From: an uncultured Celeribacter sp.
GTDB taxonomy: Bacteria > Pseudomonadota > Alphaproteobacteria > Rhodobacterales > Rhodobacteraceae
DNA: 64,000 bases
Assembly: GCF_963675965.1 (NCBI RefSeq)
Contig: NZ_OY780935.1
Location: 814,001-878,000, forward strand
Direction: 5' to 3'
Shown: positions 8,234 to 16,873 of the stretch, in pieces
Position numbering within the stretch: the stretch's first letter is position 1
Layout: every line of letters begins with the position of its first letter
The notes under the pieces: model-generated
Databases searched by the model: none
What the model was told of the DNA's origin: nothing
The model's input: only the letters and a program-made list of their open reading frames with translations
Translations under genes and position numbers: made by a program

Positions 8234-8632
8234 TTACAAAAACCGCCCGCCGCGCTGGATCACCTCGATCTTGTACCCATCCGGATCGGTGATGAAAAAG
8301 AACTTGGCCACGCGGGTGCCCGCCGGGGCAAAATCGACGATCTTGCCAGGATTAAGTCCCGCCGCGTCCATGCGTGCATGTTCGGCCTCAAGATCCGCCA
8401 CCGAGACCGCAAAATGGCCATAGCCATTGCCCAAATCGTAGGGCTCGGTTGTACCCTTGTTGATCGTCAGCTCCAGTTCAAACGCCGTTTCGGCATTCGA
8501 CATGTAGATCAGCGTGAACTCCGGAAAATCCAGCTTGTCTGCAACACGCAGCCCAAACGCCGCCTCATAGAAGGCAACCGAGCGCGCCTCGTCGAGCACA
8601 CGGATACAGGAGTGAATGGCTTTGGCGGTCAT
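8234..8632 (-). CDS. Glyoxalase I-like VOC family protein
   Basis: 132-aa vicinal-oxygen-chelate protein, probably lactoylglutathione lyase (methylglyoxal detoxification). Two beta-alpha-beta-beta-beta modules are visible: residues 5-60 (HSCIRVLDEARSVAFYEAAF, then a metal-ligand Glu in AFELELT) and 70-130 (GYGHFAVSVADLEAEH, then DPDGYKIEVIQR). The histidine and glutamate ligands expected for the metal site (H8, E54, H74, E124 approximately) are present. The family is broad, so exact substrate specificity is an inference. It is divergent from the following pentapeptide gene with only 59 bp between starts. Confidence 0.85.
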   Translation of the reverse strand: MTAKAIHSCIRVLDEARSVAFYEAAFGLRVADKLDFPEFTLIYMSNAETAFELELTINKGTTEPYDLGNGYGHFAVSVADLEAEHARMDAAGLNPGKIVDFAPAGTRVAKFFFITDPDGYKIEVIQRGGRFL

Positions 8633-8691
8633 GAGATCGGTCCTTTGGGCTTTGCAGGATAGGAGTTCGCAGGTGATATAGGGAGAACGAA

Positions 8692-10074
8692 GTGAATTTC
8701 ACAGGGCTTTTACCGAGAGATTTAATGACTGATTTTGCGACGAGATTAAATGACTTCATCCTGAGCGAACTACCAATCGGCTTCGCGGTGTTTGCCGCAC
8801 TGTGCTTGCTTTTGGTATGGGTGATGAACCAGATTAGACCGGGAAGATACAAACCGTTGCGCTTTTCCAAAACAGGCTGGCTGAATGCCCTAGGCTGGTT
8901 CACTGTGTTTTTCAGCCCTGTGCTCATTCTGCTCTTTTTATCAGTCCTTGCCATGCTCGCTCAGGTCGGTTGGAAAATTCTTTCCGGCGACACGATGCAA
9001 GGTGAAGCCGACAATCTACGCTGGTATGTCTTGTCTTTCGTTGGCCTGCTCACAGCACTCGGAGGGATCATCGGCACCCCACTTGCTCTTATTCGCGTTT
9101 GGACCACGGAGCGACAAACGAAGACGGCGGAGCAAAATCACGTCAATGAAATACTCAGTAAGGCGGTTGAAAATTTAGGAGCCGAAAAAACTGTCACTCG
9201 CGATGGCGTAGCGAAAACAGTTCCATCTCTTGAGGTCCGCACTGGCGGCATCTTGGCCTTGGAGAGACTTGCCCGTGAAAACCTCGATTTTCATATCGAA
9301 ATTATGGAAATACTAACCGCCTACATTCGGCATAACGTACAATCATACGTGCAACACAAAAGCCAACAGGAGAACGCCATTCGACCACGAGACGATCTCG
9401 TCATTGCGTTCGATGTTTTATCCCGTCGCACCAGCGATCAAAGGGCTTTCGAGAAATCCGCTCAATATCAATTACAACTAAATGACACAACATTCAGAAG
9501 GCTTATTCTGGCAGGCTATAATTTTTCCGGCATAGATTTCAGCGGAAGCGATTTCACTCATGCTCGCCTTAGGGACCTTAACCTAGAGAAAGCCCGATTG
9601 AAACGCTGCGTTTTCAACGATGCAAGGCTACAAGAAGTCGATTTAAACTTAGTAGACTATTCACATGCGAACTTCTCGGGCGCATCATTCAGCAACATGT
9701 CCTTGTCGCTAGGTGACAGCACAAGCCCTTTTTCAAGGAAAGCAAAATATGCGCATTTCCATCGCTGTTTAGTAAATTTGTTCGGCGATGGATCAAAATA
9801 TAGGACATACGAAGCGATGCAATTTTCCAACTGTTCATTTAGTGTCAATTCGTTTTTGCACCATGCTGACGATGCTTTTAAGAAGTGTGCATTTCATGAT
9901 AGTGACCTACGAGATACAGGCGTCTCTCAAAAACAGTTGGAAAATGCATCTGGAACCAAAGACTGCAAATTGAATGCAGACAGATCAATTCCTAAACACT
10001 GGGACGACTATTTTCTCGACGGGCATGCGTGGCGCGAAAGAGTCGAAAGAATAGAAGGCGAAATCCCATTCTAA
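8692..10074 (+). CDS. Pentapeptide-repeat membrane protein, GC-poor, likely acquired
   Basis: 460-aa protein with three transmembrane segments (about 29-48, 67-92, 112-136). A cytoplasmic module follows (about 146-215, with LSKAVENLGAE and GGILALERLARENLDFHIEI), then pentapeptide-like repeats at about 264-338 (ANFSGASFS, ARLRDLNLEKARLKRC), which should form a right-handed quadrilateral beta-helix. The C-terminal 120 residues carry only degenerate repeats. The TM-plus-ALERLA-plus-pentapeptide architecture recurs in bacteria, but its function is not established. Start GTG at 8692 follows GGGAGAACGAA; ATG 8725 is the alternative. Base composition is far lower in GC than the flanking genes (hand count of one 60-base row: 47% versus 63% in serS) and codons are A/T-rich, pointing to transfer. 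Confidence 0.8.
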   Translation: MNFTGLLPRDLMTDFATRLNDFILSELPIGFAVFAALCLLLVWVMNQIRPGRYKPLRFSKTGWLNALGWFTVFFSPVLILLFLSVLAMLAQVGWKILSGDTMQGEADNLRWYVLSFVGLLTALGGIIGTPLALIRVWTTERQTKTAEQNHVNEILSKAVENLGAEKTVTRDGVAKTVPSLEVRTGGILALERLARENLDFHIEIMEILTAYIRHNVQSYVQHKSQQENAIRPRDDLVIAFDVLSRRTSDQRAFEKSAQYQLQLNDTTFRRLILAGYNFSGIDFSGSDFTHARLRDLNLEKARLKRCVFNDARLQEVDLNLVDYSHANFSGASFSNMSLSLGDSTSPFSRKAKYAHFHRCLVNLFGDGSKYRTYEAMQFSNCSFSVNSFLHHADDAFKKCAFHDSDLRDTGVSQKQLENASGTKDCKLNADRSIPKHWDDYFLDGHAWRERVERIEGEIPF

Positions 10075-10146
10075 TCCCCCTTCCCTCCTTCCGCCCCCTG
10101 TTGCATAACCTCGCCCAAACCAACCCACTACCCGAGGACCCAACCG

Positions 10147-11439
10147 ATGCATGACATCAAGGCCATTCGTGAAAACCCCGCAAGCTTTGACGCCGCCATG
10201 GCGCGGCGGGGGCTGTCTGACGTGGCCTCTCAGGTGCTGGCCATCGACGAAGCGCGGCGCGGCAAGATTGCGGCCGCAGAAGAGGCCAAGGCCGAGCAGA
10301 ACAAAGCGTCCAAACTTGTGGGGGCCGCCAAGGCCAAGGGCGATGAGGCGGAATTCGAGCGCCTGCGCGCCCTGGTCGCCGACAAAAAGGCCGAGGTGGC
10401 CCGGCTGAACGACGAAGCCAAGGCCGAAGACGCCCGGCTGCGCGACATGCTGATGTCGCTGCCCAACGTCATGTATGACGATGTGCCCGATGGCGCCGAC
10501 GAAGACGACAATGTGGAAATTCACCGCTGGGGCACGCCGCGCGGGTTCGATTTTGCCCCCAAGGAGCATTACGAACTGGCCGGGGTTGTGACCGGCATGG
10601 ATTTCGAGGCGGGCGCCAAACTGTCCGGGGCGCGGTTTGTCGTGCTCAAGGGCGCGGTGGCGCGCATTCACCGGGCGCTGGCGCAATTCATGCTCGACAC
10701 CCATGTCGACCAGCACGGGCTCACCGAAGCGATCACCCCGGTGCTGGTGCGCGAAGAAATGATGTATGGCACTGGCCAACTGCCGAAATTCGGCGAAGAC
10801 AGCTACAAGACCGAAGACGGCTGGTGGCTGATCCCGACGGCTGAGGTGACGCTGACCAACCTTGTGAACAGTGAGGTGGTTGAAGAAAGCGCGCTGCCCA
10901 TGCGCTATGCCGCCCACACCCAGTGTTTCCGTTCTGAGGCGGGTTCCGCCGGGCGCGACACCGCAGGCATGCTGCGTCAGCACCAGTTCGAAAAGGTCGA
11001 AATGGTGTCGATCGTGCACCCGAACCACAGCGAGGCCGAACACGCCCGCATGACCGAACAGGCGCAAAACATCCTTGAGGCTCTGGGCCTGCCCTATCGC
11101 ACGGTGAAACTGTGTTCCGGGGATCAGGGCTTTGGCATGAAGCGCACCCACGATCTTGAGGTCTGGCTGCCCGGTCAGGACAAATACCGCGAGATCTCTT
11201 CGGTCTCCACCGCGGGCGATTATCAGGCCCGACGTATGAACGCGCGCTTCAAACCGGCCGACGGTGGCAAGCCCGACTTCGTGCATACGCTGAACGGGTC
11301 TGGGCTGGCCGTCGGGCGCTGCCTGATTGCGGTTCTGGAAAACGGCCAGAACGCCGATGGCTCCGTGACCCTGCCCGACGCTCTGGCGCGCTACCTTGGC
11401 GGCAAGCTCACGCTCACCGCAGAGGGCACGCTGGCCTGA
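10147..11439 (+). CDS. serS: Seryl-tRNA synthetase
   Basis: Class II aminoacyl-tRNA synthetase, 430 aa, the standard size. It charges tRNA-Ser, and also tRNA-Sec where present. The N-terminal coiled-coil arm that binds the long variable arm runs through about residues 28-100 (AAEEAKAEQNKASKLVG to KAEVARLNDEAKAED). The class II core follows: motif 2 around FRSEAGSAGRDTAGMLRQHQF with the catalytic arginine, and motif 3 in LNGSGLAVGRCLIAVLEN. Shine-Dalgarno GAGGA lies upstream. It is a single-gene unit with its own terminator. Confidence 0.97.
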   Translation: MHDIKAIRENPASFDAAMARRGLSDVASQVLAIDEARRGKIAAAEEAKAEQNKASKLVGAAKAKGDEAEFERLRALVADKKAEVARLNDEAKAEDARLRDMLMSLPNVMYDDVPDGADEDDNVEIHRWGTPRGFDFAPKEHYELAGVVTGMDFEAGAKLSGARFVVLKGAVARIHRALAQFMLDTHVDQHGLTEAITPVLVREEMMYGTGQLPKFGEDSYKTEDGWWLIPTAEVTLTNLVNSEVVEESALPMRYAAHTQCFRSEAGSAGRDTAGMLRQHQFEKVEMVSIVHPNHSEAEHARMTEQAQNILEALGLPYRTVKLCSGDQGFGMKRTHDLEVWLPGQDKYREISSVSTAGDYQARRMNARFKPADGGKPDFVHTLNGSGLAVGRCLIAVLENGQNADGSVTLPDALARYLGGKLTLTAEGTLA

Positions 11440-11471
11440 CCGAGTGCACGATTGCACAGACCTACACCGAC

Positions 11472-11498
11472 ACGGCGCCCCTGCGGCGCCGTTTTTTT
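11472..11498 (+). terminator. Intrinsic terminator of serS
   Basis: Stem ACGGCGCC pairing with GGCGCCGT around a 5-nt loop, followed by seven T. Confidence 0.93.
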
Positions 11499-11580
11499 AT
11501 GGCCACATCCTTGTTAGAATGAACCAAATGGGCCGTTCAAACGTTTCTTTTCAAGAAACAGGTTTTAAAAGAGGTATATC

Positions 11581-12324
11581 ATGCGGATGATGTCGGTTTT
11601 CGTCTTTCTGGCGGCTCTGGCCTTTGCCGCCGGGCCATTTGTTGTGCCCGGCTTTGGTGGCTTTGATCCCAACCTCTACCCCATTCCGCAAAATGACCCG
11701 CCGGTACAGCCCGCCACCTATGCCTTTGCGATCTGGGGGCTGATCTATCTGTGGCTGTTGATCTCTGCGGGCTTCGGACTGATCCGGCGCGCCGAGGCCA
11801 TCGACTGGGCCCCGATGCGTCCGGCACTCGCCGTGGCGTTGCTGATCGGGGCGACATGGCTGCCAGTGGCCACCATTTCGCCAGTTCTGGCCACCGTGCT
11901 GATTTTCGCGATGCTGATCGCGGCGCTGAAGGCCATGCAGCAGGCACCGGTGCTTGATCCCTGGCTGGCACGCGCGCCCGTGGCCCTGTTCGCAGGCTGG
12001 CTCACGGCGGCGTCTTTTGCCGCCCTCGGCCTGCTCGGTGCAGGCTATGGCGTGATCTTCGGGCAGGTCGGCTGGGCCTATATCGCGCTGATCGGCGCTT
12101 TGGCCGTGGCGCTCTATGGCGCGCATATGCGGCCCGACGCACCGCTCTATTCGCTGGGTGTGGCTTGGGCTCTGATCGCGATCATGTTGCACAATCTCGA
12201 CCTGCGCGCCAGTTCAGAGGCCTCTTTCGGCGTGGCGCTGGCCGCCGGGGCGGCGACGCTGCTGGTGCTGGCCAATGCGCTGCGGGCATGGCGTCGTCAC
12301 GAACTGGAACCACATCACCATTAA
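11581..12324 (+). CDS. TspO/MBR-like integral membrane protein
   Basis: 247-aa protein with about seven hydrophobic segments. The segment PPVQPATYAFAIWGLIYLWL resembles the proline- and tryptophan-containing first loop of TspO/MBR tryptophan-rich proteins, but this protein is longer than canonical TspO (about 160 aa) and poor in tryptophan. It fits a TspO-related membrane family seen in Rhodobacterales. A ligand such as a tetrapyrrole is possible by analogy only. The C-terminus ends in a histidine-rich HELEPHHH. Shine-Dalgarno AAGAGG precedes the ATG. It is convergent with the NUDIX gene, 16 bp between stops. Confidence 0.55.
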   Translation: MRMMSVFVFLAALAFAAGPFVVPGFGGFDPNLYPIPQNDPPVQPATYAFAIWGLIYLWLLISAGFGLIRRAEAIDWAPMRPALAVALLIGATWLPVATISPVLATVLIFAMLIAALKAMQQAPVLDPWLARAPVALFAGWLTAASFAALGLLGAGYGVIFGQVGWAYIALIGALAVALYGAHMRPDAPLYSLGVAWALIAIMLHNLDLRASSEASFGVALAAGAATLLVLANALRAWRRHELEPHHH

Positions 12325-12340
12325 GAGCGGCGCCAGCGCA

Positions 12341-12781
12341 TCACCCCTGCTGCTCAACGGCCTTGCGTGCAACTTCTGCCACCTTGTCGGAGAGCGGGCG
12401 CGTGCCAGCTACGATGTCGGCAAGAGACACCCATTCCGCCGCATCGGCGTCATCGGCAGCCACCGCCTTTCCGGCGACATAGTGGCAGGCCACCGCTACC
12501 AAAAGAAAATGGTGATCGACCAAATCGGTAGCGCCCGCGCGCCGGTCGATCACCTCCACCAGGTCCAGAACGCCCCCAGGCCTCGCCGTCACCCCGGTTT
12601 CTTCGTGCAACTCCCGCACCGCAGCATCCTGCAGCGTTTCGCCCCAGTCGACATGCCCTCCGGGAAACCCCCAGATCCCCGCGTCGGGCGGATTGCGGCG
12701 CTGCACCAGCAACAGTCGATCTGCCTGCGCACAGACCGCAAGGACCGCCACTTTGGGGTGCTGGATCACATCGCCCGACAT
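12341..12781 (-). CDS. NUDIX hydrolase
   Basis: 146-aa protein with a complete Nudix box, GGHVDWGETLQDAAVRELHE followed by ETGV, so the metal-binding glutamates of REXXEE are intact. The preceding VQRRNPPDAGIWGFPGGHVD is typical of the ADP-ribose pyrophosphatase/MutT-like subgroup that cleaves nucleoside diphosphates linked to other groups. The exact substrate cannot be told. The ATG at 12781 overlaps the uvrA stop codon, with an in-frame GTG one codon upstream, so it is likely translated from uvrA mRNA. Confidence 0.88.
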   Translation of the reverse strand: MSGDVIQHPKVAVLAVCAQADRLLLVQRRNPPDAGIWGFPGGHVDWGETLQDAAVRELHEETGVTARPGGVLDLVEVIDRRAGATDLVDHHFLLVAVACHYVAGKAVAADDADAAEWVSLADIVAGTRPLSDKVAEVARKAVEQQG

Positions 12782-15651
12782 CACTCTGCGGCCTTAGTGG
12801 TGTGCGTCTTTGTCAACATCGGAGCCAGATAGCGCCCTGTGTGTGAGGCCTCGACCTTTGCGACCTCTTCGGGCGTGCCCGTGGCCACGATCCGCCCGCC
12901 GCCATCGCCGCCCTCGGGGCCAATATCGATGATGTGATCTGCGGTCTTGATGACATCCAGATTGTGTTCGATGACCACCACGGAATTGCCCTGATCCACC
13001 AGTTCGTGCAACACTTCCAACAACTTGCGGACGTCTTCGAAATGCAACCCGGTCGTCGGTTCGTCCAGAATATAGAGCGTGCGTCCGGTGGCCCGTTTCG
13101 ACAGTTCTTTCGACAGTTTGACCCGCTGCGCCTCGCCGCCCGACAGGGTCGTCGCTTGCTGGCCGACCTTGATATAGCCCAGCCCCACACGCATCAGCGC
13201 ATCCATCTTTTCACGGATCGACGGCACAGCCTTGAAGAATTCCTGTGCATCTTCCACAGTCATATCAAGGACATCGGCTATGCTCTTGCCTTTGAATTCC
13301 ACTTCCAGCGTTTCGCGGTTGTAACGTTTGCCCTTGCAGGTTTCGCACTCCACATAGACGTCGGGCAGAAAGTGCATTTCGATCTTGATCACCCCATCGC
13401 CCTGACAGGCCTCACAGCGCCCACCTTTGACATTGAAGGAGAAACGACCGGGCTTATAGCCGCGCGCCTTAGCCTCCGGCAGGCCGGCGAACCATTCGCG
13501 GATCGGGGTAAAGGCACCGGTATAGGTCGCCGGGTTCGACCGTGGCGTGCGCCCGATCGGTCGCTGGTCGATGTCGATCACCTTGTCGAGATGCTCAAGC
13601 CCTTTGATCGTTTCGCACGGCGCCGGCGTCTGACGCGCGCCGTTGAGGCGCATGGAGGCTGTCTTGAAAAGCGTCTCCAGAGTCAGCGTGGATTTGCCCC
13701 CGCCAGACACCCCTGACACCACAACGAATTGTCCCAGCGGGAACTCCGCCGTCACGTTTTTCAGGTTATTCCCGGTGGCCTTCACCACAGTCACCGATTT
13801 GCCATTGCCTTTGCGACGCGTGGCCGGGACGGCAATCTCGCGACTGCCTGACAGGTATTGCCCAGTGATGGAGGCGGCATCGGCTTCGATTTCCTGCGGC
13901 GTGCCTTTCGAGATGATGCGCCCGCCATGCACCCCGGCGCCCGGCCCCATGTCGAACACGTAATCAGCCTCTCGGATCATGTCTTCGTCATGTTCGACCA
14001 CGATCACCGTATTGCCCTGATCGCGCAGGTTCTTGAGCGTGCCGATCAGCCGGTCGTTGTCGCGCTGGTGCAGACCGATCGACGGTTCGTCGAGCACGTA
14101 GAGCACCCCCTGCAACCCCGACCCGATCTGAGAGGCCAGACGGATACGCTGACTTTCCCCGCCCGACAACGTACCAGCATTGCGCGACATGGTCAGATAT
14201 TCCAGCCCCACATTGTTCAGAAAGCCCAGACGTTCGCGGATTTCCTTAACGATGGCACGCGCGATTTCCTGTTTCTGCGGCGTCAGACTGTCCATGACGC
14301 CTTCGATCCACTGATAGGCCTCGCGGATCGATTTCTCGACGACCTGACCGACATGCAGGCTGTCGATCTTGACCGCCAGAGCCTCTTCGCGCAGGCGGTA
14401 GCCATTGCAGTGACCGCAGGGACGATTGTTCTGATAGCGTTCGAATTCCTCGCGCACCCAGTTGCTGTCAGTCTCGCGATAGCGGCGCTCCATGTTCGGG
14501 ATCACGCCCTCAAAGCTGCGCGTCACCTCATAGACCCGTCCGCCATCGTCATAGCGAAACGGAATTTCTTCTTTGCCCGAACCGTAGAGGAACACCTTCT
14601 GCACCTCTTTGGGCAAAGATTTCCAAGGGGTCGAGGGCTTGAACCCATAGTGTTTGGCAAGCGCTTCGATGGTCTGCAGGAAATAGGGGGTCTTGCCCTT
14701 GCGCCAGGGCGCAATCGCGCCGTCAGCGATCTTCAACGTGGCATCGGGCACCACCAGTTTTTCGTCAAAAAACAATTCGACACCCAGCCCGTCACAATGC
14801 GGGCAGGCCCCGGTCGGCGCGTTAAAGGAAAACAGCCGCGGTTCGATTTCCGGAATGGTAAAGCCCGACACCGGGCAGGCGAAATTTTCCGAGAATGTGA
14901 TGCGTTCCGGGTCGCCCTCGCCATCGCGCGGGGCGGTTTCCAGAATGGCAATGCCTGCGGCCAGATCCAGCGCCGTGCGCAGACTGTCTGCCATTCGGGT
15001 TTCCAACCCCTCACGTACAACGATCCGGTCGACCACCACGTCGATGTTGTGACGGAATTTTTTGTCCAGCGTCGGCGGCTCATCTAGATCGTAGAACGCA
15101 CCGTCGACCTTCACCCGCTGAAAGCCCTGCTTGCGCAGGTCCAGAAATTCCTTGCGGTATTCACCTTTGCGATCGCGCACGATCGGCGCCAGAAGATAGC
15201 CGCGCGTGCCCTCCTCCAGCCGCATGGTGATGTCCACCATATCCTGCACCTGCTGGGCTTCGATCGGTTCCCCGGTCGCCGGGCTGTACGGCGTCCCGGC
15301 GCGCGCGAAAAGCAGCCGCAAATAGTCGTAGATCTCGGTCACCGTGCCCACGGTCGAGCGAGGGTTTTTCGAGGTGGTCTTCTGTTCGATGGAAATGGCC
15401 GGCGACAGACCCGAAATGTGATCGACATCGGGCTTGCCCATCATGTCGAGAAACTGCCGCGCGTAGGCAGACAGGCTTTCGACATAGCGGCGCTGCCCCT
15501 CGGCATAGATCGTGTCGAACGCCAGCGAAGACTTGCCCGATCCCGACAGGCCGGTGATCACCACCAGCTCATCGCGCGGAATATCCACGTCGACGCCCTG
15601 CAGATTGTGTTCGCGCGCCCCGCGCACCTCGATCATTTTCAACTCGGCCAT
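12781..15651 (-). CDS. uvrA: Excinuclease ABC subunit A
   Basis: DNA damage sensor of nucleotide excision repair, 956 aa. It has two ABC ATPase halves: the first Walker A is GLSGSGKSS at residues 34-42, the second is GVSGGGKST. Signature sequences are LSGGESQRIRLA and LSGGEAQRVKLS. The C-terminal zinc module has two CXXC pairs (CEACQGDG and CETCKGKR); the first-half module has CPHCDGLG and CGHCNGYR. Start MAELKMIEVRGAREHN at 15651 is the family start; the frame extends further upstream across the promoter. An SOS-box-like direct repeat lies about 125 bases upstream. The NUDIX gene follows with overlapping stop and start. Confidence 0.97.
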   Translation of the reverse strand: MAELKMIEVRGAREHNLQGVDVDIPRDELVVITGLSGSGKSSLAFDTIYAEGQRRYVESLSAYARQFLDMMGKPDVDHISGLSPAISIEQKTTSKNPRSTVGTVTEIYDYLRLLFARAGTPYSPATGEPIEAQQVQDMVDITMRLEEGTRGYLLAPIVRDRKGEYRKEFLDLRKQGFQRVKVDGAFYDLDEPPTLDKKFRHNIDVVVDRIVVREGLETRMADSLRTALDLAAGIAILETAPRDGEGDPERITFSENFACPVSGFTIPEIEPRLFSFNAPTGACPHCDGLGVELFFDEKLVVPDATLKIADGAIAPWRKGKTPYFLQTIEALAKHYGFKPSTPWKSLPKEVQKVFLYGSGKEEIPFRYDDGGRVYEVTRSFEGVIPNMERRYRETDSNWVREEFERYQNNRPCGHCNGYRLREEALAVKIDSLHVGQVVEKSIREAYQWIEGVMDSLTPQKQEIARAIVKEIRERLGFLNNVGLEYLTMSRNAGTLSGGESQRIRLASQIGSGLQGVLYVLDEPSIGLHQRDNDRLIGTLKNLRDQGNTVIVVEHDEDMIREADYVFDMGPGAGVHGGRIISKGTPQEIEADAASITGQYLSGSREIAVPATRRKGNGKSVTVVKATGNNLKNVTAEFPLGQFVVVSGVSGGGKSTLTLETLFKTASMRLNGARQTPAPCETIKGLEHLDKVIDIDQRPIGRTPRSNPATYTGAFTPIREWFAGLPEAKARGYKPGRFSFNVKGGRCEACQGDGVIKIEMHFLPDVYVECETCKGKRYNRETLEVEFKGKSIADVLDMTVEDAQEFFKAVPSIREKMDALMRVGLGYIKVGQQATTLSGGEAQRVKLSKELSKRATGRTLYILDEPTTGLHFEDVRKLLEVLHELVDQGNSVVVIEHNLDVIKTADHIIDIGPEGGDGGGRIVATGTPEEVAKVEASHTGRYLAPMLTKTHTTKAAE

Positions 15652-15773
15652 GGCCACCCCGTCTTGCAACACCCCGGCCCCAGCCGGACGACTCAGCCTT
15701 GTCACGCAGCTCAGGCGTGACAGGCTCGTTCCATATCTAGGCGCAAGCGCGCTATGATCCAACATGAAAATGA

Positions 15774-15788
15774 GAACATACAGGGAAC
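15774..15788 (-). promoter_or_regulatory. Probable LexA (SOS) box upstream of uvrA
   Basis: Read in the uvrA direction the site is GTTC-CCTGTAT-GTTC, a direct repeat with 7-base spacing. GTTC-N7-GTTC is the LexA operator form described for alphaproteobacteria such as Rhodobacter and Rhizobium. Its position upstream of uvrA, a classic SOS gene, supports the call. Confidence 0.75.
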
Positions 15789-15883
15789 TTTTGCGCACAC
15801 CCCCGTTCGGTGCCCCATCACGGCACGGCCTGACAAAGGCCGCGCCGGCTATTTTTCCATGCGCTCAGACAGAATCCGGCCGA

Positions 15884-16201
15884 TCACCCGCAGAATACGG
15901 CAACGACTTTCGAACCCGGGTTGGTCACAGATTCGACCGCCGTGCCGCTGTGAACGAAATTCAGCCGTGACGGCTTGTCCGTCGCAACCCGTTCCTCGCG
16001 CCCGTAATGGCGGCTATTGTCCGGAATATCGAGCCCAATGGTGGCAGAAGACGGGCCACCGACCAGATGCCGATACTTTGAGGCCCCACATTGATCTGTC
16101 GCTGTATTCGCCGCCGACGTCGTCCCGACCGGGTCCGACGTGACACAGGCGGCCAGCGCGACAGCCGTCAGGGCGGCTGCGCCAAAAGGCAGGTATTTCA
16201 T
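15884..16201 (-). CDS. Peptidase inhibitor I78-family lipoprotein
   Basis: 105-aa predicted lipoprotein. The signal sequence MKYLPFGAAALTAVALAAC ends in a lipobox LAAC (lipidated Cys19). The mature part shows the I78 pattern: DQCGASKYRHLVGGP, then RLNFVHSGTAVESV and a C-terminal CG (VVAVFCG); two cysteines could form a disulfide. I78 proteins are small inhibitors of serine proteases, presumably protecting the envelope. Start ATG at 16201 follows AAGGA; an upstream in-frame start would spoil the signal peptide. It is divergent from the rhodanese gene. Confidence 0.8.
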   Translation of the reverse strand: MKYLPFGAAALTAVALAACVTSDPVGTTSAANTATDQCGASKYRHLVGGPSSATIGLDIPDNSRHYGREERVATDKPSRLNFVHSGTAVESVTNPGSKVVAVFCG

Positions 16202-16332
16202 GGAGAACAATCCTTCTCGTAAACAGTACACACGCCCTCACAAGGCGCACCAAAAGCTTAGACAGGCCGGACCCGGATCGGCAAGGTCATTCTCCCGGCA
16301 ACGTTCCCCGGACCGCACTTGCGCTGTGGCTG

Positions 16333-16347
16333 TGTGATTTCATCACA
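16333..16347. promoter_or_regulatory. 15-bp palindrome, candidate operator
   Basis: TGTGAT-TTC-ATCACA is a perfect palindrome in the divergent intergenic region between the I78 lipoprotein and the rhodanese gene. It resembles a CRP/FNR-superfamily half-site pair but has one base less spacing than the standard CRP site (TGTGA-N5-TCACA, not N6). Confidence 0.4.
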
Positions 16348-16411
16348 GACCCCGCATCAATCGCCCTGTAGTAGGCGAGGATTGCAAGCATAGGAACGAA
16401 GGGCTGCAAGG

Positions 16412-16771
16412 ATGTTTGGATTGTTTGGTGGCGGTGCCAAGATTTCCGCTGATGAGGTCAAAACCGGCCTTGCGCAAGGGACGTTGATCCTGATCGACGT
16501 GCGCGATCCATCTGAACTGCATATGTCCGGCATGGCCAAAGGCGCATTGAATGTGCCGCTGGCGGATCTGGCCCGCAAAGGCAATCCTGCCTCCCCCGAC
16601 TGCCTGCCTGCCCTGAAAGACACCGGCATCCGCAAGGTGCTCTATTGCGCTTCGGGCGCACGGTCTTCCAACGGCGCGTCGGTCCTCAAACGCCTCGGGC
16701 ACAGCGACGTTCAGAACCTCGGCGGTCTGCACAGATGGGTGTCCGGAGGCGGCGAACTGGTGAATGTCTGA
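16412..16771 (+). CDS. Rhodanese-like protein
   Basis: 119-aa single-domain rhodanese. It has LILIDVRDPSELHMSGMAKG (the CH2A-like start) and the active-site loop CASGARSS with catalytic C79. A role as a cytoplasmic persulfide carrier or sulfurtransferase is likely; the partner is unknown. A Shine-Dalgarno-like GAAGGG and a second AAGG precede the ATG. It is a single-gene unit ending at a strong bidirectional terminator. Confidence 0.9.
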   Translation: MFGLFGGGAKISADEVKTGLAQGTLILIDVRDPSELHMSGMAKGALNVPLADLARKGNPASPDCLPALKDTGIRKVLYCASGARSSNGASVLKRLGHSDVQNLGGLHRWVSGGGELVNV

Positions 16772-16810
16772 TCATAGTTCTCGCTATTCCCCAACACCGA
16801 TCAGACAGGA

Positions 16811-16837
16811 AAAAGGCGACCTTACGGTCGCCTTTTT
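16811..16837. terminator. Bidirectional intrinsic terminator
   Basis: Stem AAAAGGCGACC pairing with GGTCGCCTTTT around TTAC, with T runs on both strands. It lies between the convergent rhodanese and LysR genes and can serve both. Confidence 0.92.
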
Positions 16838-16873
16838 CTATTCCTGCCCGGTAGGCTGTCAGCCCACAGAGCG

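Noticed and set aside
15789..15883. A terminator for the I78 lipoprotein gene in the spacer before uvrA
   Set aside because: A GGCCT/AGGCC hairpin exists but has no T run on the minus strand.
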